This document shows, piece by piece, positions 53,959-64,000 of a stretch of 64,000 nt of DNA. The translations under genes and the position numbers were made by a program. The notes beneath the pieces were generated by a model. The model was not told where the DNA came from. It did not search any database and saw nothing but the letters and a program-made list of their open reading frames with translations. How positions within the stretch are numbered: position 1 is the stretch's first letter; each line of letters starts with the position of its first letter. Origin of the DNA: Venturia oleaginea (taxonomy: Eukaryota; Ascomycota; Dothideomycetes; Venturiales; Venturiaceae); assembly GCA_013176395.1 (NCBI GenBank), contig JABMLP010000023.1, positions 806,001 through 870,000 of the forward strand. The letters run 5' to 3'.

Positions 53959-55341
53959 CTATTTCTTCCCTATCTCACCAGCCATGGTCTGGCTGAGCAC
54001 CTTCTCCTCATCCTCCGTGCTCCAAGCCCTAGGTAGCAAAGCAAAAGTCAAGTAACTGGTATGAGTCTTAAGCTCAGACTCAGATCTATGCACCAATCTT
54101 CCCTCCTTCCACGCTTTCCGATCTTTATCCTGCTCTTTGATACGAGCAAGTCGGTCTCTGCGAGACTCCACTTGTGCTTCCGTGTCTTTTTTGGCCTCTT
54201 TCTTGCTACCTTTTCCGCCCTTGGAATTGCCATTCTTCTCATCTTTGGCATGCCACACCTTCCCCTTGCCCTCAAGTTCTTTCAACCGCGCTATCGCCTC
54301 GTCGACACTTGCAGCGCTGGCATTGACGCCTCGAAGACCTTCGTAATCCAGACTAATGAGTTCGCGTCGAACATCGATGCGTTTTTGTGAGACTTCGAAC
54401 ATTTCTATATCCACCCATCCAAGCTCGCGCATCTTCTCGATTGTGCGCTGGACCTGCTCTATACATGGTGAAAAGGTGCACAAATGAGTCGTAGTCTTCG
54501 GATTAAGAGGAGAGTTTGGAGACGTTCGCAAGAGGTGTGGGAGAGCTAGCCATGGAGCTGGAAGGTCGAGGAACACAGCCTTGGCACGGACGGGAGAAGA
54601 GGGATCCGACAAAGCGAAGCCTTCCACGTAGACGTCGCGGTGTGTAGCTGTGACTACATCCTCCAAACCATGTTCGACCACTTCTTTGCACAGCTCCTGG
54701 AAACGAGGCTCGTGGTATTCGAAGCTGTAGACTTGGCCTAGTCTTTTCCTCCTCTTGGCCGTTATGGCATTCTCTTGCGATGTGAAATCTGTTGTATGTC
54801 CATTGAACACAGCTCTTGCGGCAGCATGTGTGAAGCTCCCACTCCCAGAACCCGCTTCGATCATGTTGTCCCCAGGTCTCACCCGCAATTTTTGTAGTAT
54901 AAAGCTGTAATCTGGTGTGTAGACGACTTGGGTCCGATGTGGCAAACTGACAGTCCATAATTCTGGTGTCGGCGGCAGAACATGCGCAAATCCACTTGCT
55001 GCAGCTTCAAAGGCTGCGAAAGCACCATCACCATCCTCAACGTTCGCCTTAGTTTTATCCTCCCCGTCCCTGTCGTCGCACTTTCTCTTCTTTCCCTTTT
55101 TCGCACTTTGGGCATTGACATTCGAAGCAATGACCTGGGATCCCCATGGCTGATTAAGAAGCGTAGAGTGAGGAAAGGATCCGAACCTCGTGTTCGTGAT
55201 TGTATCTTCGGTATTAGAAGGCGTCGAAGTTTGGAGGACGGCGGGGATCTGTTGGTCGCGCTTGAGCGAAATTATGGCCAGTGACCCGACTGTTGTTGCA
55301 GAGCCCGGCGCAAAGAAGGGCGATGGTCTTGAGATGGTCAT
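53959..55341 (-). CDS. tRNA (adenine-N1-)-methyltransferase catalytic subunit Trm61/Gcd14
   Basis: A single minus-strand exon of 460 codons starts at ATG 55341 (MTISRPSPFFAPGSATTVGS). The family signature PTPELWTVSLPHRTQVVYTP (residues ~124-143) is followed by DYSFILQKLRVRPG and the SAM-binding loop IEAGSGSGSF (161-170), YSFEYHEPRF, and the catalytic-Asp motif FLDLPAPW (D259). QVQRTIEKMRELGW and EMFEVSQKRIDVRRE complete the core. A Lys/Glu-rich insert (around 360-410) precedes the C-terminal LTFALLPRAW. With Trm6 it methylates A58 of tRNAs; in yeast this stabilises initiator tRNA-Met. Fungal members are longer than the yeast protein because of this insert. Location is nuclear. Confidence 0.94.
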   Translation of the reverse strand: MTISRPSPFFAPGSATTVGSLAIISLKRDQQIPAVLQTSTPSNTEDTITNTRFGSFPHSTLLNQPWGSQVIASNVNAQSAKKGKKRKCDDRDGEDKTKANVEDGDGAFAAFEAAASGFAHVLPPTPELWTVSLPHRTQVVYTPDYSFILQKLRVRPGDNMIEAGSGSGSFTHAAARAVFNGHTTDFTSQENAITAKRRKRLGQVYSFEYHEPRFQELCKEVVEHGLEDVVTATHRDVYVEGFALSDPSSPVRAKAVFLDLPAPWLALPHLLRTSPNSPLNPKTTTHLCTFSPCIEQVQRTIEKMRELGWVDIEMFEVSQKRIDVRRELISLDYEGLRGVNASAASVDEAIARLKELEGKGKVWHAKDEKNGNSKGGKGSKKEAKKDTEAQVESRRDRLARIKEQDKDRKAWKEGRLVHRSESELKTHTSYLTFALLPRAWSTEDEEKVLSQTMAGEIGKK

Positions 55342-55519
55342 TTTGGGGTGAATGGATATAGAAAAGGGCGGGCGGGTGCATATAACTAGAGTATTTAATG
55401 ATTAGTCAGTCACTAGCGGCATCGAAACCTCGGAGGCCAGAAACAATGACGGGGCTGCTCCAGATTTTCAATTGCGCGACGAATAACATATTTCGTGAGA
55501 CCTGTAAGATACACGCCAA

Positions 55520-57146
55520 ATGCTTCCCAGTAGAGGCGTCGGTTTGACCGGGCCTGGCCTGAGGTGTATTCGCCCAACACCACGGCGATTGCAGGCCACT
55601 CGACAGGCAACAAGTCCCAAAACCATGCATCTGAAGCTCTCACTGACTGTAAGCAGCTTTCGCAACGCTCGTCTTCAAGAAGCCTCTCCCTCTCCAAAAC
55701 GCCCTGCAGACCCATACGACCCTCTCCTTCATCTCTAGCGACCATTGGAAGAGCAAACATTTCGTTATGGCCGTGGTCCTCGAAGAAGGAAAGTCTCGGA
55801 TTCTCACCACCACCTGCTACTCGAGAAGGCACACCTGATCCTTCCTCTGTTTCTGCCTTCGCCACCGATACGCAAAATGCCGCGACATCTGCTCCCAATC
55901 CTTCACAATCCTCCGAACCTCCAAATGTGGTCGACTCCAAGATGGACCCTACACCACTACCTCTGGGATCCACCGACGATTCGATTCTGGCCGCAATTCA
56001 AACCCCAGTTATATCTGAGGATCACTACGGTTTCTTGAGAGAGATGGGCCTCAATTATGGCTTTCCCTACGTCACGAATACACTGGAAATTATTATGGAG
56101 AATATTCACATCTACGCCGGCACGGAATGGTGGGCCACGATAGCACTTTCTGCAATAGCAGTCCGTGCTATCATGACTGTCCCTATGGCGATTGGATCGC
56201 ACCATATGGCAAAGCTGGAGGCCATCAAACCATGGACCGAGGCGGCAAAAGAAAAACTGGAAAAGGCCAAAGACAGCGGCGACACAATGGCCATGCTAGA
56301 AGCCCAGAAGGAATTGAAAGATTTGATGAAGGCTGTTGGCGCCAAGTTGGTATGGCCACTGATGCCCATGTTCTTGCAAGCATTTTTCGGATTCTGCGCC
56401 TTCAAGCTCATGAGAGCCATGACTGCATTGCCCGTTCCCGGATTGGAGACTGGCGGCGCATTGTGGTTCTTGGACCTGACAGTCCCAGACCCGTGGTATG
56501 TTATCCCTATCACCATGGGACTCCTTATGCACTTAATCGGAAGAGTAAGTTCGACTTGACTGCAATTTGAAAATGACTAACAATCAAAAAGTTGGGTGGT
56601 GAATTGGGCTCTCAAGCCGCATCCTCTCCGGGCATGAGGAACATTATGCTGTACATTCTTCCTACCGGTATCACAACTGTTGTGGCATTCCAGGCCGCTG
56701 CATTACAAGTTTCTTTTTTGACGGCGATGACCTGGGGTGCTTGCCAAGGTTATCTGTTCAGACAAGCGTGGTTCCGCAAGTACTTTCAAATGGAAGCTTT
56801 GCCAAAAAGTCGAAGCGAGGACCCCGAGCCTAGCAAGGTGCCTCAAGCCAAAGTTGCGCCATCTGCTTCAGGAAAACCTGTTAGAACACTTCGGACCGTT
56901 TCGCCAATTGCCTTAGAATATAAAGCACCACGCGCGCGAGCCCAACGGGAAATGGCTGTTTTCCATCCCCCCAAAGAAATGGAGACAAAGAAGCCAGCAG
57001 CGCCTGCTAAAGGCACATTCCAAAAGATAACTGATAGTTCAGAAGCAGTATCTAGGCCTGTCAAAGAGCGGGCGGAAGAGTACGAGAGTAGAAGAAGAAC
57101 AGAGAAAAAGTGGGAGGCGGAGACAAGGAGGCAGGGCAGCCGGTGA
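55520..57146 (+). CDS. OXA1: Oxa1/YidC-family mitochondrial inner-membrane insertase
   Basis: The likely start is ATG 55520 (MLPSRGVGLTGPGLR), a basic presequence. The body is open in another frame through 56544, so an intron lies near the 5' end: GTGTAT at 55564 with CAG at 55707-55709 keeps phase and gives GLRPIRPSPSSLATIGRANI; a stronger GTAAGC at 55649 does not keep phase with any acceptor I found, so this junction is unsettled. The 47-bp intron 56545-56591 is clear (HLIGR to LGGELG). The core shows EWWATIALSAIAVRAIMTVP, MAKLEAIKPWTEAAKEKLEK, LMPMFLQAFFGFCAFKLMRA, DPWYVIPITMGLLMHLIG and LYILPTGITTVVAFQAAALQ, the five-helix insertase layout. The C-terminal tail is long and basic, used in yeast to bind the mitoribosome. 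It inserts mitochondrially encoded membrane proteins. Confidence 0.9.
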
Positions 57147-58353
57147 GATTTGTAGCTCCAATGCAGTCGGGATCTGGATTTTGAATGTGTGAGAGTAGGT
57201 GGGTTATGTTGAAGACGACGAATGTACAGATTAGCATATGGCGGCGCTTGATTGGAGTGAGGGAGCTCACTCCCTTCATTACATCACGCAAACGCTCCGG
57301 TGTCTATTCGATGAAGTTTCGGTATTATCCCACTTTCACGAGCCAGCTCAGGGATCAGATGGATCATTTTGTGCGAGGGCTCCAAAGTTCCTTTGACAAT
57401 CAGGCCGGTTGACAAGTCATCAGGGCAAGGAACATGTTCGTTTGAAGATGATCAAAATGAGCGAACTACTCCAGGCCCGAAGATCAAAGATGAACACGAC
57501 ACGCGTCTGAATCTTTCAAGGTTGGCGACTCATTTGCCATCTTATCGTGCTGTCGCTGAAATAAGAATAGAAGCAGTTTTGGCAGCTTCTGCCGTGTTTT
57601 CTCTCCAAGACATAACAGGCTCAAGTTGCCGCAACCCGCCATCACTACCTCCATCGATCAATGAAAATCTGCAAGGCCCAATATAGGCGAGACCGGTTGT
57701 CTGGGAGTGCAAAAACTACCAACGAGCTCCAGGTAATGTTATTGATCACATCCTAGTAGATCGACATTCTTCTACCCTGAGAGTAGCCCTGATTCGAAAA
57801 TAGTCGCTGCCAAGTCGCTGGTTCATTGGTTTGTTTTAGGACCTGGCCGAGGATATACTGATATTTTCGATCCGCCAGTCTCATGTTTCGTGGCTATCGG
57901 CTATGCATATAAATCATTGGCATGTGTCCCTGGCTAGCTCTCGCTGTTTCTGCCAAACACGTTCGATACTAGCGAAGAGCCTCGTGCATACTAGAACAGA
58001 TCCATCCAAAATAGACACAAATGCGATAACAATCCCGCTTATCGAACCTGATCTTCAAATCAAGCCTCGCGCACTGACGGGTTCATGTCTGGACCGACCA
58101 ATATACAGCATCATGTTTCTAAGGCCTGAAATAAGATTCCATCGGTTAAAAATGTGGCGACCTGAGGCGAGCAACAAAATTTACCAACGTTCTTGCTTAA
58201 AACTCGAACCACGGACCAGGAGTTTGGCAGACATATCCGGCATTGCTGATATATAATATCCACGGGAAGGAGCCCAAAGCCGTGCAACTCATTTGCTTCC
58301 TGGGTCTTGGGAGGCTACTGTAATTCGTTTACAATCATTCTTTATCATTCACT
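57147..58353. other. Intergenic region, nothing recognised
   Basis: About 1.2 kb. A plus-strand frame at 57903-58256 is open but has no motifs. The last 100 bases are the promoter/5' UTR of the peroxidase gene. Confidence 0.4.
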
Positions 58354-61203
58354 ATGAAGACTCCTACACTCATCCTGGCGTCATGTTTATTTACAAATGT
58401 TCTTGCTTGTGGATTTGCGAATGTGGCGAGAGGATCTAAGACTGCTGCGGGGAAATCAAAACGATCAGAGCTGCTGGCCACAGTCAACAGCACCGTGCTG
58501 GCTATAGAGCCCGGGGAGTCCAACGAATTACTTGGTGATTTACTTACACAAGGACCCAGGAGCAACGTTGGAAAAGTAAGCCGCGATATCTTCTCATAAA
58601 GCCACCATGTCTGACCTATTTAGTTCATCGCAAATATACTTACAGGGAAAGCGAGCGAGAAAGACGCGCAGGATACTGGATCACAATGGATGCCTGACGT
58701 TAGGATCGATAAGACGATTGAGTCCCTGTGCAATGGAGTCAGGGATCAGTGTTGCCCGTGGAGGATTGTTGCCGAAGAAATGTTCCTAGCTTTTACTACG
58801 AAAAGCGGAAGATGCAGTGATTTTGCACGAGGGGCTATCCGTCTTGGCTTCCACGATGCAGTATGTACTTAATTTCTGGTTGGTAAATACTTCTGTCTAA
58901 CTTGTGATAGGGAGCGTGGCGCAAAGGCGTAGACCATGGGGGTGCTGATGGGGGTATCTTGTTGACCGACGAACTTAATCGAGCTGAGAACAGAGGACTA
59001 GAAGAGATCGGAGCCAAGACGAGGGAATGGTAAAGACCACAAAAGAAGTTCTAGAACATATCGCTGACATTTCCAGGTACGAAAAATATAGCAAATATGG
59101 CATAGGCATGGCAGACCTGATCCAATTTGGCGCGAACGTGGCTACAGGTAAGAAGATATACCGGAATCTATCTTGTTTGAGCTGACAAAAAACAGTAACC
59201 TGTCCTCTTGGTCCTCGTGTTAGGACCTTCATAGGCCGAAAAGACGTTCAGAGAGAAGCGCAGCGCGGCCTTTTACCTGAAGCCAATGACTCTGCGGAGA
59301 AGCTGATTGCTCTTTTCCAAGCGAAAACAATCAGCCCACACGGCGTTGTCGCACTCGTAGGGGCTCATTCAACCAGCCAGCAGCGCTTCTTTGATATCTC
59401 GCGTGCCCTAGATCCACAAGGTCAGATCCAGTCCCTCTCCACAAGTTACAGAAACTGACCATTCAGATTCCACTCCTGGTGTGTGGGATGTATTGTTCTA
59501 CGGGCAAACGACAGATGCCCGTCCTAAGCGAATCGTCAAGTTCCCCTCCGACATCAATCTCTCGAGACACCCACGTACCAAGAAAGAATGGGACGAGTTT
59601 TCTGGCCCGGGTACGTAATTTGCTATCTTTCTCCATGATCTCTTCTGATAACAGCTTAGGAGGCCAAGAGCATTGGAACGACGACTACGCAAGAGAATAC
59701 GTGCGTCTGTCGCTATTGGGGGTCAACAACATCAACGACTTGGTAGACTGCACCAAAGTGCTCCCGACAGCTGTTACTGGCAAATTCCGTGCCGAGGACC
59801 AGTATAACGTCGATCAATGGGCCAATGGCGGCTTCCAGGGATTCGGCAGTGAATTCGGTGCCCTGATTGGGCTGGGAGAAGTCTTAACAAACACTACGCT
59901 CCAACAGAACGGTATCGACCCAAGCTATATTTCTAGTGGATGGGGGACTGTGCCAAAACCAGCTCCACTAAACGCAGATGGCAGACCTCTTGGTTTCCGT
60001 GGTGGTATCCAACCTGGACAGGGTATCCCAAGGCCAAGACCAGAGCCCTCCAGGCCTCCGCCACCAAAGGTACCAAGCAACGGAGGTCCCAACGGCGCTG
60101 ATAGGGACCAACCAGCCAACCTTGGTGGAAGACCACCGAAGTACGGGAACGGTGGAGAGAGACCTAATGGATCTCCAGGAGGCAACAACCCGAGCAATCC
60201 GAATGGTAGCAGACCGCCGAATGGACCGCCGAGAGACGGCAATCCAAATAATCCAAATAATCCCAATAGCAGTCCAAAGCCTCCAAACACACCACCAAAG
60301 GATGGCAACGGATTTCCGAATGGAGGGAGACCGCCAACCGGCAGCAGTCCAAACGATAAAGGCAACCTGAACAAGGGCGACCCGAACAGGGGCGATCCCA
60401 ACGAAGGAAGACCAAGTGAGGGACGACCAAAAGAAGGACGACCAAAAGAAGGACGACCAAAAGAAGAACGACCAAATGAAGAACGACCAAATGAAGGACG
60501 ACCAAATGAAGGACGACCAAAAGATCAGCCAAAGCCGCCTGGAAGTTCATTTGGTGATAGACCTGGTGGCTTAGCCGGCGGAAATCCCTTCGGCGGGAGA
60601 CCGAATGAACCGCCCAAGGACAGTAACCCTTCGAACCCGTTCGGCGGTGGTGGCAGACCGAATGAAGCGCCAAAGGGAACTAATCCTTCGAACCCATTCG
60701 GCGGCGGTGGGAAACAGAATGAGAAACCGAAGGGAAGTAATCCATCAAATCCATTCGGCAATGGCGGCAGACCGAATGAGCAGCCAAAGCCTTCCGGCAG
60801 TAGTACGAATGCAAATCCATTTGGCGGTAAACCTGATGCTAAAGGCAGCTCTCCTGGCGGACGACCACAAGGTTCTAATAACAACAACAACCCCGGCAAT
60901 GCTTTTGGTGGCAACGGTGGGAGACCTGGTGGTCAATCCACTAACAATGGCGGAAAACCGAAAAATGAAGGCTCAAAAAATGGAGGAAGCCCAACCCAGA
61001 AAAGCGGAGCAAGACCAGGCGGTGAAACCCCTAGAAATGGTGGTGTGAAACCGGAAGGCGAGCGACCGAAGAACGGTAGCGGAGGAGCTGGACGAGAGAA
61101 CCAGCCACCTAAGAATGGTGGTGGTGGTGGTGGTGGAAGAAAGCCACCGTCTGTCACAGACGATATCCTGGAAGGGCTTGGGTATGAGCGCTTGAAGTTG
61201 TAG
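58354..61203 (+). CDS. Secreted heme peroxidase (fungal class II-like) with repetitive Pro/Gly/Asn tail
   Basis: Seven exons are 58354-58575, 58624-58860, 58911-59029, 59077-59147, 59196-59420, 59467-59610 and 59660-61203, with introns of 46-50 bp; all phases agree and give 853 residues. A signal peptide MKTPTLILASCLFTNVLACG begins it. The heme pocket is complete: distal RLGFHDA (R147, F150, H151), HGGADGG, TCPLGPRVRTFIGRKD, LPEAND and proximal VGAHSTS (H274). The catalytic domain closes near GWGTVPKP (~residue 432). The remaining ~420 residues are Pro/Gly/Asn-rich: eight copies of the 5-residue unit EGRPK/EERPN (60403-60522) and three ~20-residue units SNPFGGGGRPNE (60630-60780), ending DDILEGLGYERLKL. 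The domain oxidises substrates with hydrogen peroxide; the electron donor is unknown. The tail resembles wall-binding or extensin-like regions, which is inference. Confidence 0.9.
60403..60522 (+). repeat. 15-bp coding tandem repeat (EGRPK), eight copies
   Basis: Units read EGRPS, EGRPK three times, EERPN twice, EGRPN, EGRPK. At the DNA level GAAGGACGACCAAAA recurs nearly unchanged, so copy number probably varies between strains. Confidence 0.9.
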
Positions 61204-62381
61204 TAGCGTTCCTGTATTGAAATTCATTGTAAATGCTTAGCGATCACAAGGTTAGTTCCAGACTATGTGCATGGAGTATTAAAAACGGAACAGTAGGATC
61301 GAGAAAGGCCATTGAAATCACTGGCTAGAGCCTGATGGTGTTGAGTATCAAATTGGTATATATTATCTCTATGTCAAGGTAGTGACATAGAGGTCCTCTT
61401 TTGGCTCAATGGTGAAATTCAACAGATGGCACTGAACGATAATAATCAACTTTCATGCACGAAGGTCGTAAGTAACAGAAGTGAAGGTCCTCTTAAGAGG
61501 AGAGCACGACCTATCCTCGGAGGCCCTGTACGAGCGAGAACGCACTTGATGCAGGTGATTGTATCTAAAAGTGATGAGCCTGTCAACGCAGCTGGCCACA
61601 GGCAAGCCTCCATCACAGGCCCGCAACAATAATGACATTTCGAGCATCGCTCATGTTGATAGTGGATGAATCCTTCCCAACCAACTTCAGGTTATTAAAG
61701 TATAGTAGTAACCATATGTCAGAGAACTTCTATCTCTCTATAGGGAATTCCTGTCGACACATCATCTGTTGTCGTTGTTATTGGTTCCGTTGTGGTTGTG
61801 GTAAATAGTGTAGCCCAGATGTTGGTTCCCAATATGTTTAAACACACAAGGGTCAGAGTACCGTTGGTGTACGTATTTTACAACAGGAGTCGTCGACTAT
61901 TCCTACAATTCAGGCGACTATTCGTTTGTCTGACTACCGTTCAATGGCCAATAGAATACAGAACATGACCATGTCGTATGCTATACCTGAAATATCATGC
62001 GACCCGCTATGGGATAATACGTCTCTTACCCAATAGCTACGGTACTTTCGGCAATTTTTTGTAGTGCGAATATGAAAATGGGTCTTAGTAGTGAAGTGGG
62101 TTTATGGTAGAATAGAGTTAAAAGGATCTGCAATTACAGTTTGTTCAGCACCGGAATTTGATGACCTTTGCTTGCGGGCATGAAATGTTGCTCTTTATCG
62201 TAATTCATGGTTGATTTCAGATGGTGCTCTCACCACTTTCTTCATACAGCCAACTTTCTAGTCGCCAGCCAATATCCGACCCAATTCATCGTAAGTGGGA
62301 CAACAAAAGCTCTACCAGAGGTCAGATCAGGCATTAATATCATCCTCGTACCTTTTCTTATCAGAAGGCAGAAGCACTCCA
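61204..62381. other. Intergenic region with a 10-bp hairpin
   Basis: Convergent 3' flanks. At 61367-61392 CTCTATGTCA and TGACATAGAG form a perfect inverted repeat around six bases. The section 61700-62150 is A/T-rich. No gene was seen. Confidence 0.45.
61367..61392. repeat. Perfect 10-bp inverted repeat, 6-base loop
   Basis: CTCTATGTCA at 61367-61376 pairs with TGACATAGAG at 61383-61392. It lies about 160 bases past the peroxidase stop codon and could form a 3' UTR hairpin. Confidence 0.6.
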
Positions 62382-62945
62382 TCATATCGACGATTTGCTC
62401 TTCTCGCCTCCCAATTTTCTCATTTCCAAAACACAACCGACCCAAGTCACAAGCAGCGGAAATCCGAACACATACTTCTGCACAAACGTCCCCTCAGGTC
62501 CACAGAGATCTGGATCACATCCGGCAGCGCCAGGATAGAGGATCGCACTGAGTCCAGTGACAGGGTAGATGCTTCCAAAAATGGCTGCTGTGAATAGAGA
62601 CTCCCGTTTCTGAGTTTGTGTCGGTAAGTAGGCTGAACGAATGGCGTACCTAACAGACATTAAATATTTGACTCATTCAATCTGGTGAAACCTTAGATGA
62701 AGGAATAAGAATTTTTTGATTGGCTGCATCAGATTCGAAATGGGATTATTAGGGCTTGGAATTGCCTACCACAGTGTTGCAGCGCCGAGAGCTGCAGCCA
62801 TGCTCATTGTTTGACCATTGTGGAAGCGCGCGTGAGGGGTCCACTGCGGGTTATAAACGTGAGTTTCGTTGAAATCGGCGAGGAAGGCTCCAGCGGCGAG
62901 GAAGACGGCAGGGAAGCACAAGAGGAGGATGGCAGAGGATGGCAT
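62382..62945 (-). CDS. Small multi-pass membrane protein, DUF6640-like
   Basis: Two minus-strand exons are 62945-62770 and 62649-62382, with a 120-bp GTAGGC...TTAG intron; the join gives GAATLWYAIRSAYLPTQ and 147 residues. It opens with a hydrophobic segment (MPSSAILLLCFPAVFLAAGA), followed by ADFNETHVYNPQWTPHARFH and NGQTMSMAAALGAATLW, two further membrane stretches (LFTAAIFGSIYPVTGLSAIL; FGFPLLVTWVGCVLEMR) and a short basic end. Four membrane helices are likely. The D(F/W)NETH..NP.W.PHA.FHNGQTM block is, from memory, diagnostic of a fungal family listed as DUF6640 with no proven function. Its start lies close to a 7-bp repeat. Shares a divergent promoter with the gene at 63380. Confidence 0.75.
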
Positions 62946-63379
62946 TCTGGGTTGAGATGCGGGATTCGAGGTGAGCTGGGCGAAAGGGTGGCTATATCGG
63001 GGTCGGGTCCATGGGGTATAGGTAGTTCCAGGTTCCAGGTTCCAGGTTCCAGGTGATCAATGGGTGACAGTTGTTGATGCTATTGAATTGTCAGCCCTGG
63101 GCATAGTAGCATCGTCTTTAGGGCCGGGTAGTTCTAGGGCACTTTCCACGCAATCTGATGGGAAATCTGGGGGAGCTACTTGAAACCAGGTCTTTTCAAA
63201 CCACCATGACCATGGCCATTTCGAGATCATGGCGCTCTGGCAATCATGCTGCATCGTGGCTTCACAACTGTGCTAACATGTTACCAAGCCATTAATATCT
63301 CGCCTCCGCTCCCGTAATCGAATCCACCCAGACTCGCCCTCCTGTTCTCCATGACTGCAGACACGCAGTCGCAGCATAT
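62946..63379. promoter_or_regulatory. Divergent promoter region with a 7-bp repeat
   Basis: 434 bases between two divergently transcribed genes. At 63025-63055 the unit GGTTCCA is repeated about four times. No TATA motif was assigned. Confidence 0.45.
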
Positions 63380-64000
63380 ATGGTGTTTGCTCCGCAGTTG
63401 AGGGGCTACAGACCTCTGCGACTGGGAAACACTCATCCAGCCTTGAATAGCAGACATACAACTTTGGCCATACTCGCTTTCTTTGCCCTCATCATCACCG
63501 CTTGGCAATGGTTTGCAGCTCCTCCACCACAGCTTCCTGCTTTCCGGAAACAACCCAGGAACTGGTCCGTGTCTGGAAAGGGGAAATTGGAGGGCGTGAC
63601 CGACTTCAAGAAGCCTGCCAATCTGTCTGTCGTTGCTCTGGTATTCTACGGACGACCTGCAACTGTGTCCATCTTGGATTGCTATCTCAAGGTGCGAGGC
63701 TTCTGAGCCTGCCACTGTGGACAATGCTAACATCTGGCTTTAGAGAAATCTTGCTGAAAATGGAGGAATGCTCGACCAAGTCATCTGGCTGGCGCGTACG
63801 AACAAGACCCAAGACCTGATGTGGCTGGACAAAATGGTCGCAACCTCTCCTTCCTACCGACGAAAGAACATCACATATCACGGTGGAGACTACAGAACAT
63901 CATACGACTTGGTACAAAACGGGACAATGTATATAAAGATTGACGATGACATTGTCTTCATCGAGGATACCACCATACCGACCCTCGTTGAGTCGCGGCT
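63380..64000 (+). CDS. Type II membrane glycosyltransferase with DDD motif, N-terminal part (runs off right edge)
   Basis: Exon 1 is 63380-63691; exon 2 starts at 63744 after a 52-bp GTGCGA...TTAG intron and continues past the window. The start MVFAPQLRGYRPLRLGNTHP gives a short cytosolic tail, then one membrane helix (TLAILAFFALIITAWQWFA) and a lumenal Pro-rich stem. The catalytic region begins LSVVALVFYGRPATVSILDC, then NGGMLDQVIWLARTNKTQDL, WLDKMVATSPSYRRKN and YIKIDDDIVFIED; the last is a GT-A metal-binding DxD motif. Donor and acceptor cannot be told from this fragment. A Golgi location is inferred from topology. Confidence 0.8.

Noticed and set aside
59925..60914. Antisense frames of 130-170 codons opposite the peroxidase tail
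   Set aside because: They mirror the Pro/Gly codons of the sense repeat; the sense strand continues a proven seven-exon gene.
1..64000. tRNA or rRNA genes
   Set aside because: Scanned by eye for B-box GGTTCGANTCC-type motifs on both strands; the few partial hits (for example 25231, 43411, 44287) lie in coding DNA or lack an A box and acceptor-stem pairing. A covariance search was not possible.

Overview
The window is nuclear DNA of a filamentous ascomycete (Pezizomycotina). Genes lie on both strands and most are broken by short introns of about 46-62 bp with GTATGT/GTAAGT-like donors and (C/T)AG acceptors. The conserved genes (Opi1/ccg-8 family, PDR-type ABC transporter, Flc/TRP-like protein, Jip5, Spc7/Knl1, fungal peroxidase) all fit Pezizomycotina. 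A Leotiomycetes-like genome is my guess, but the sequence alone does not fix class or order.

Layout, left to right. 1-614 (-): N-terminal half of a GT4 glycosyltransferase cut by the window edge. 1462-3334 (-): Opi1/ccg-8 family regulator. 4438-5754 (-): unrecognised mitochondrial-type protein. 5755-8698: long gene-poor stretch with a short palindromic repeat. 8699-9834 (+): CFIm25/NUDT21-type mRNA 3'-end factor whose second intron carries a second copy of that repeat. 10658-11552 (+): dephospho-CoA kinase. 12345-16472 (+): 1375-residue disordered protein with about 30 spaced tryptophans. 16979-18869 (-): SCP-x/TLP1-like thiolase-fold protein ending in a peroxisomal AKL signal. 20610-22473: complete Fot1/pogo-type DNA transposon with TIRs and a TA target duplication. 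22584-23925 (-): Jip5 WD40 protein. 25159-27636 (+): Flc/TRP-like membrane protein. 29550-33379 (-): kinetochore scaffold Spc7/Knl1. 34210-35057 (+): ribosomal protein S11 (uS17). 36049-36897 (-): histone N-alpha-acetyltransferase Naa40/Nat4. 37038-37662 (+): LYRM2-like LYR protein. 37855-40074: remnants, including a PhzF-family pseudogene. 41388-42222 (-): Yju2/CWC16 splicing factor. 42416-43145 (+): nucleoside diphosphate kinase with a GC-AG intron. 44346-44750 (+): reading frame broken by one TGA. 45029-46348 (-): single-pass membrane protein. 46866-51502 (-): full-size PDR-type ABC transporter. 51503-53958: repeat-rich upstream region. 53959-55341 (-): Trm61/Gcd14 tRNA m1A58 methyltransferase. 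55520-57146 (+): Oxa1 insertase. 58354-61203 (+): secreted heme peroxidase with a 420-residue Pro/Gly/Asn-rich tail. 62382-62945 (-): small membrane protein (DUF6640-like). 63380-64000 (+): type II membrane glycosyltransferase, cut by the right edge.

The genes do not form one pathway. Most are housekeeping functions: mRNA 3'-end processing, splicing, translation, tRNA modification, CoA and nucleotide metabolism, mitochondrial biogenesis, kinetochore. Between them sit accessory segments with transposon, minisatellite and pseudogene content. The points most worth a second look are the tryptophan-repeat (GW/WG) disordered protein, the peroxidase with a repetitive tail, the palindromic element family seen once in an intron and once in intergenic DNA, the intact Fot1-like element with uneven TIR sub-repeats, and the repeat-laden region upstream of the ABC transporter. 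Exon boundaries were derived by hand from splice sites, reading phase and remembered family conservation; no search was run.
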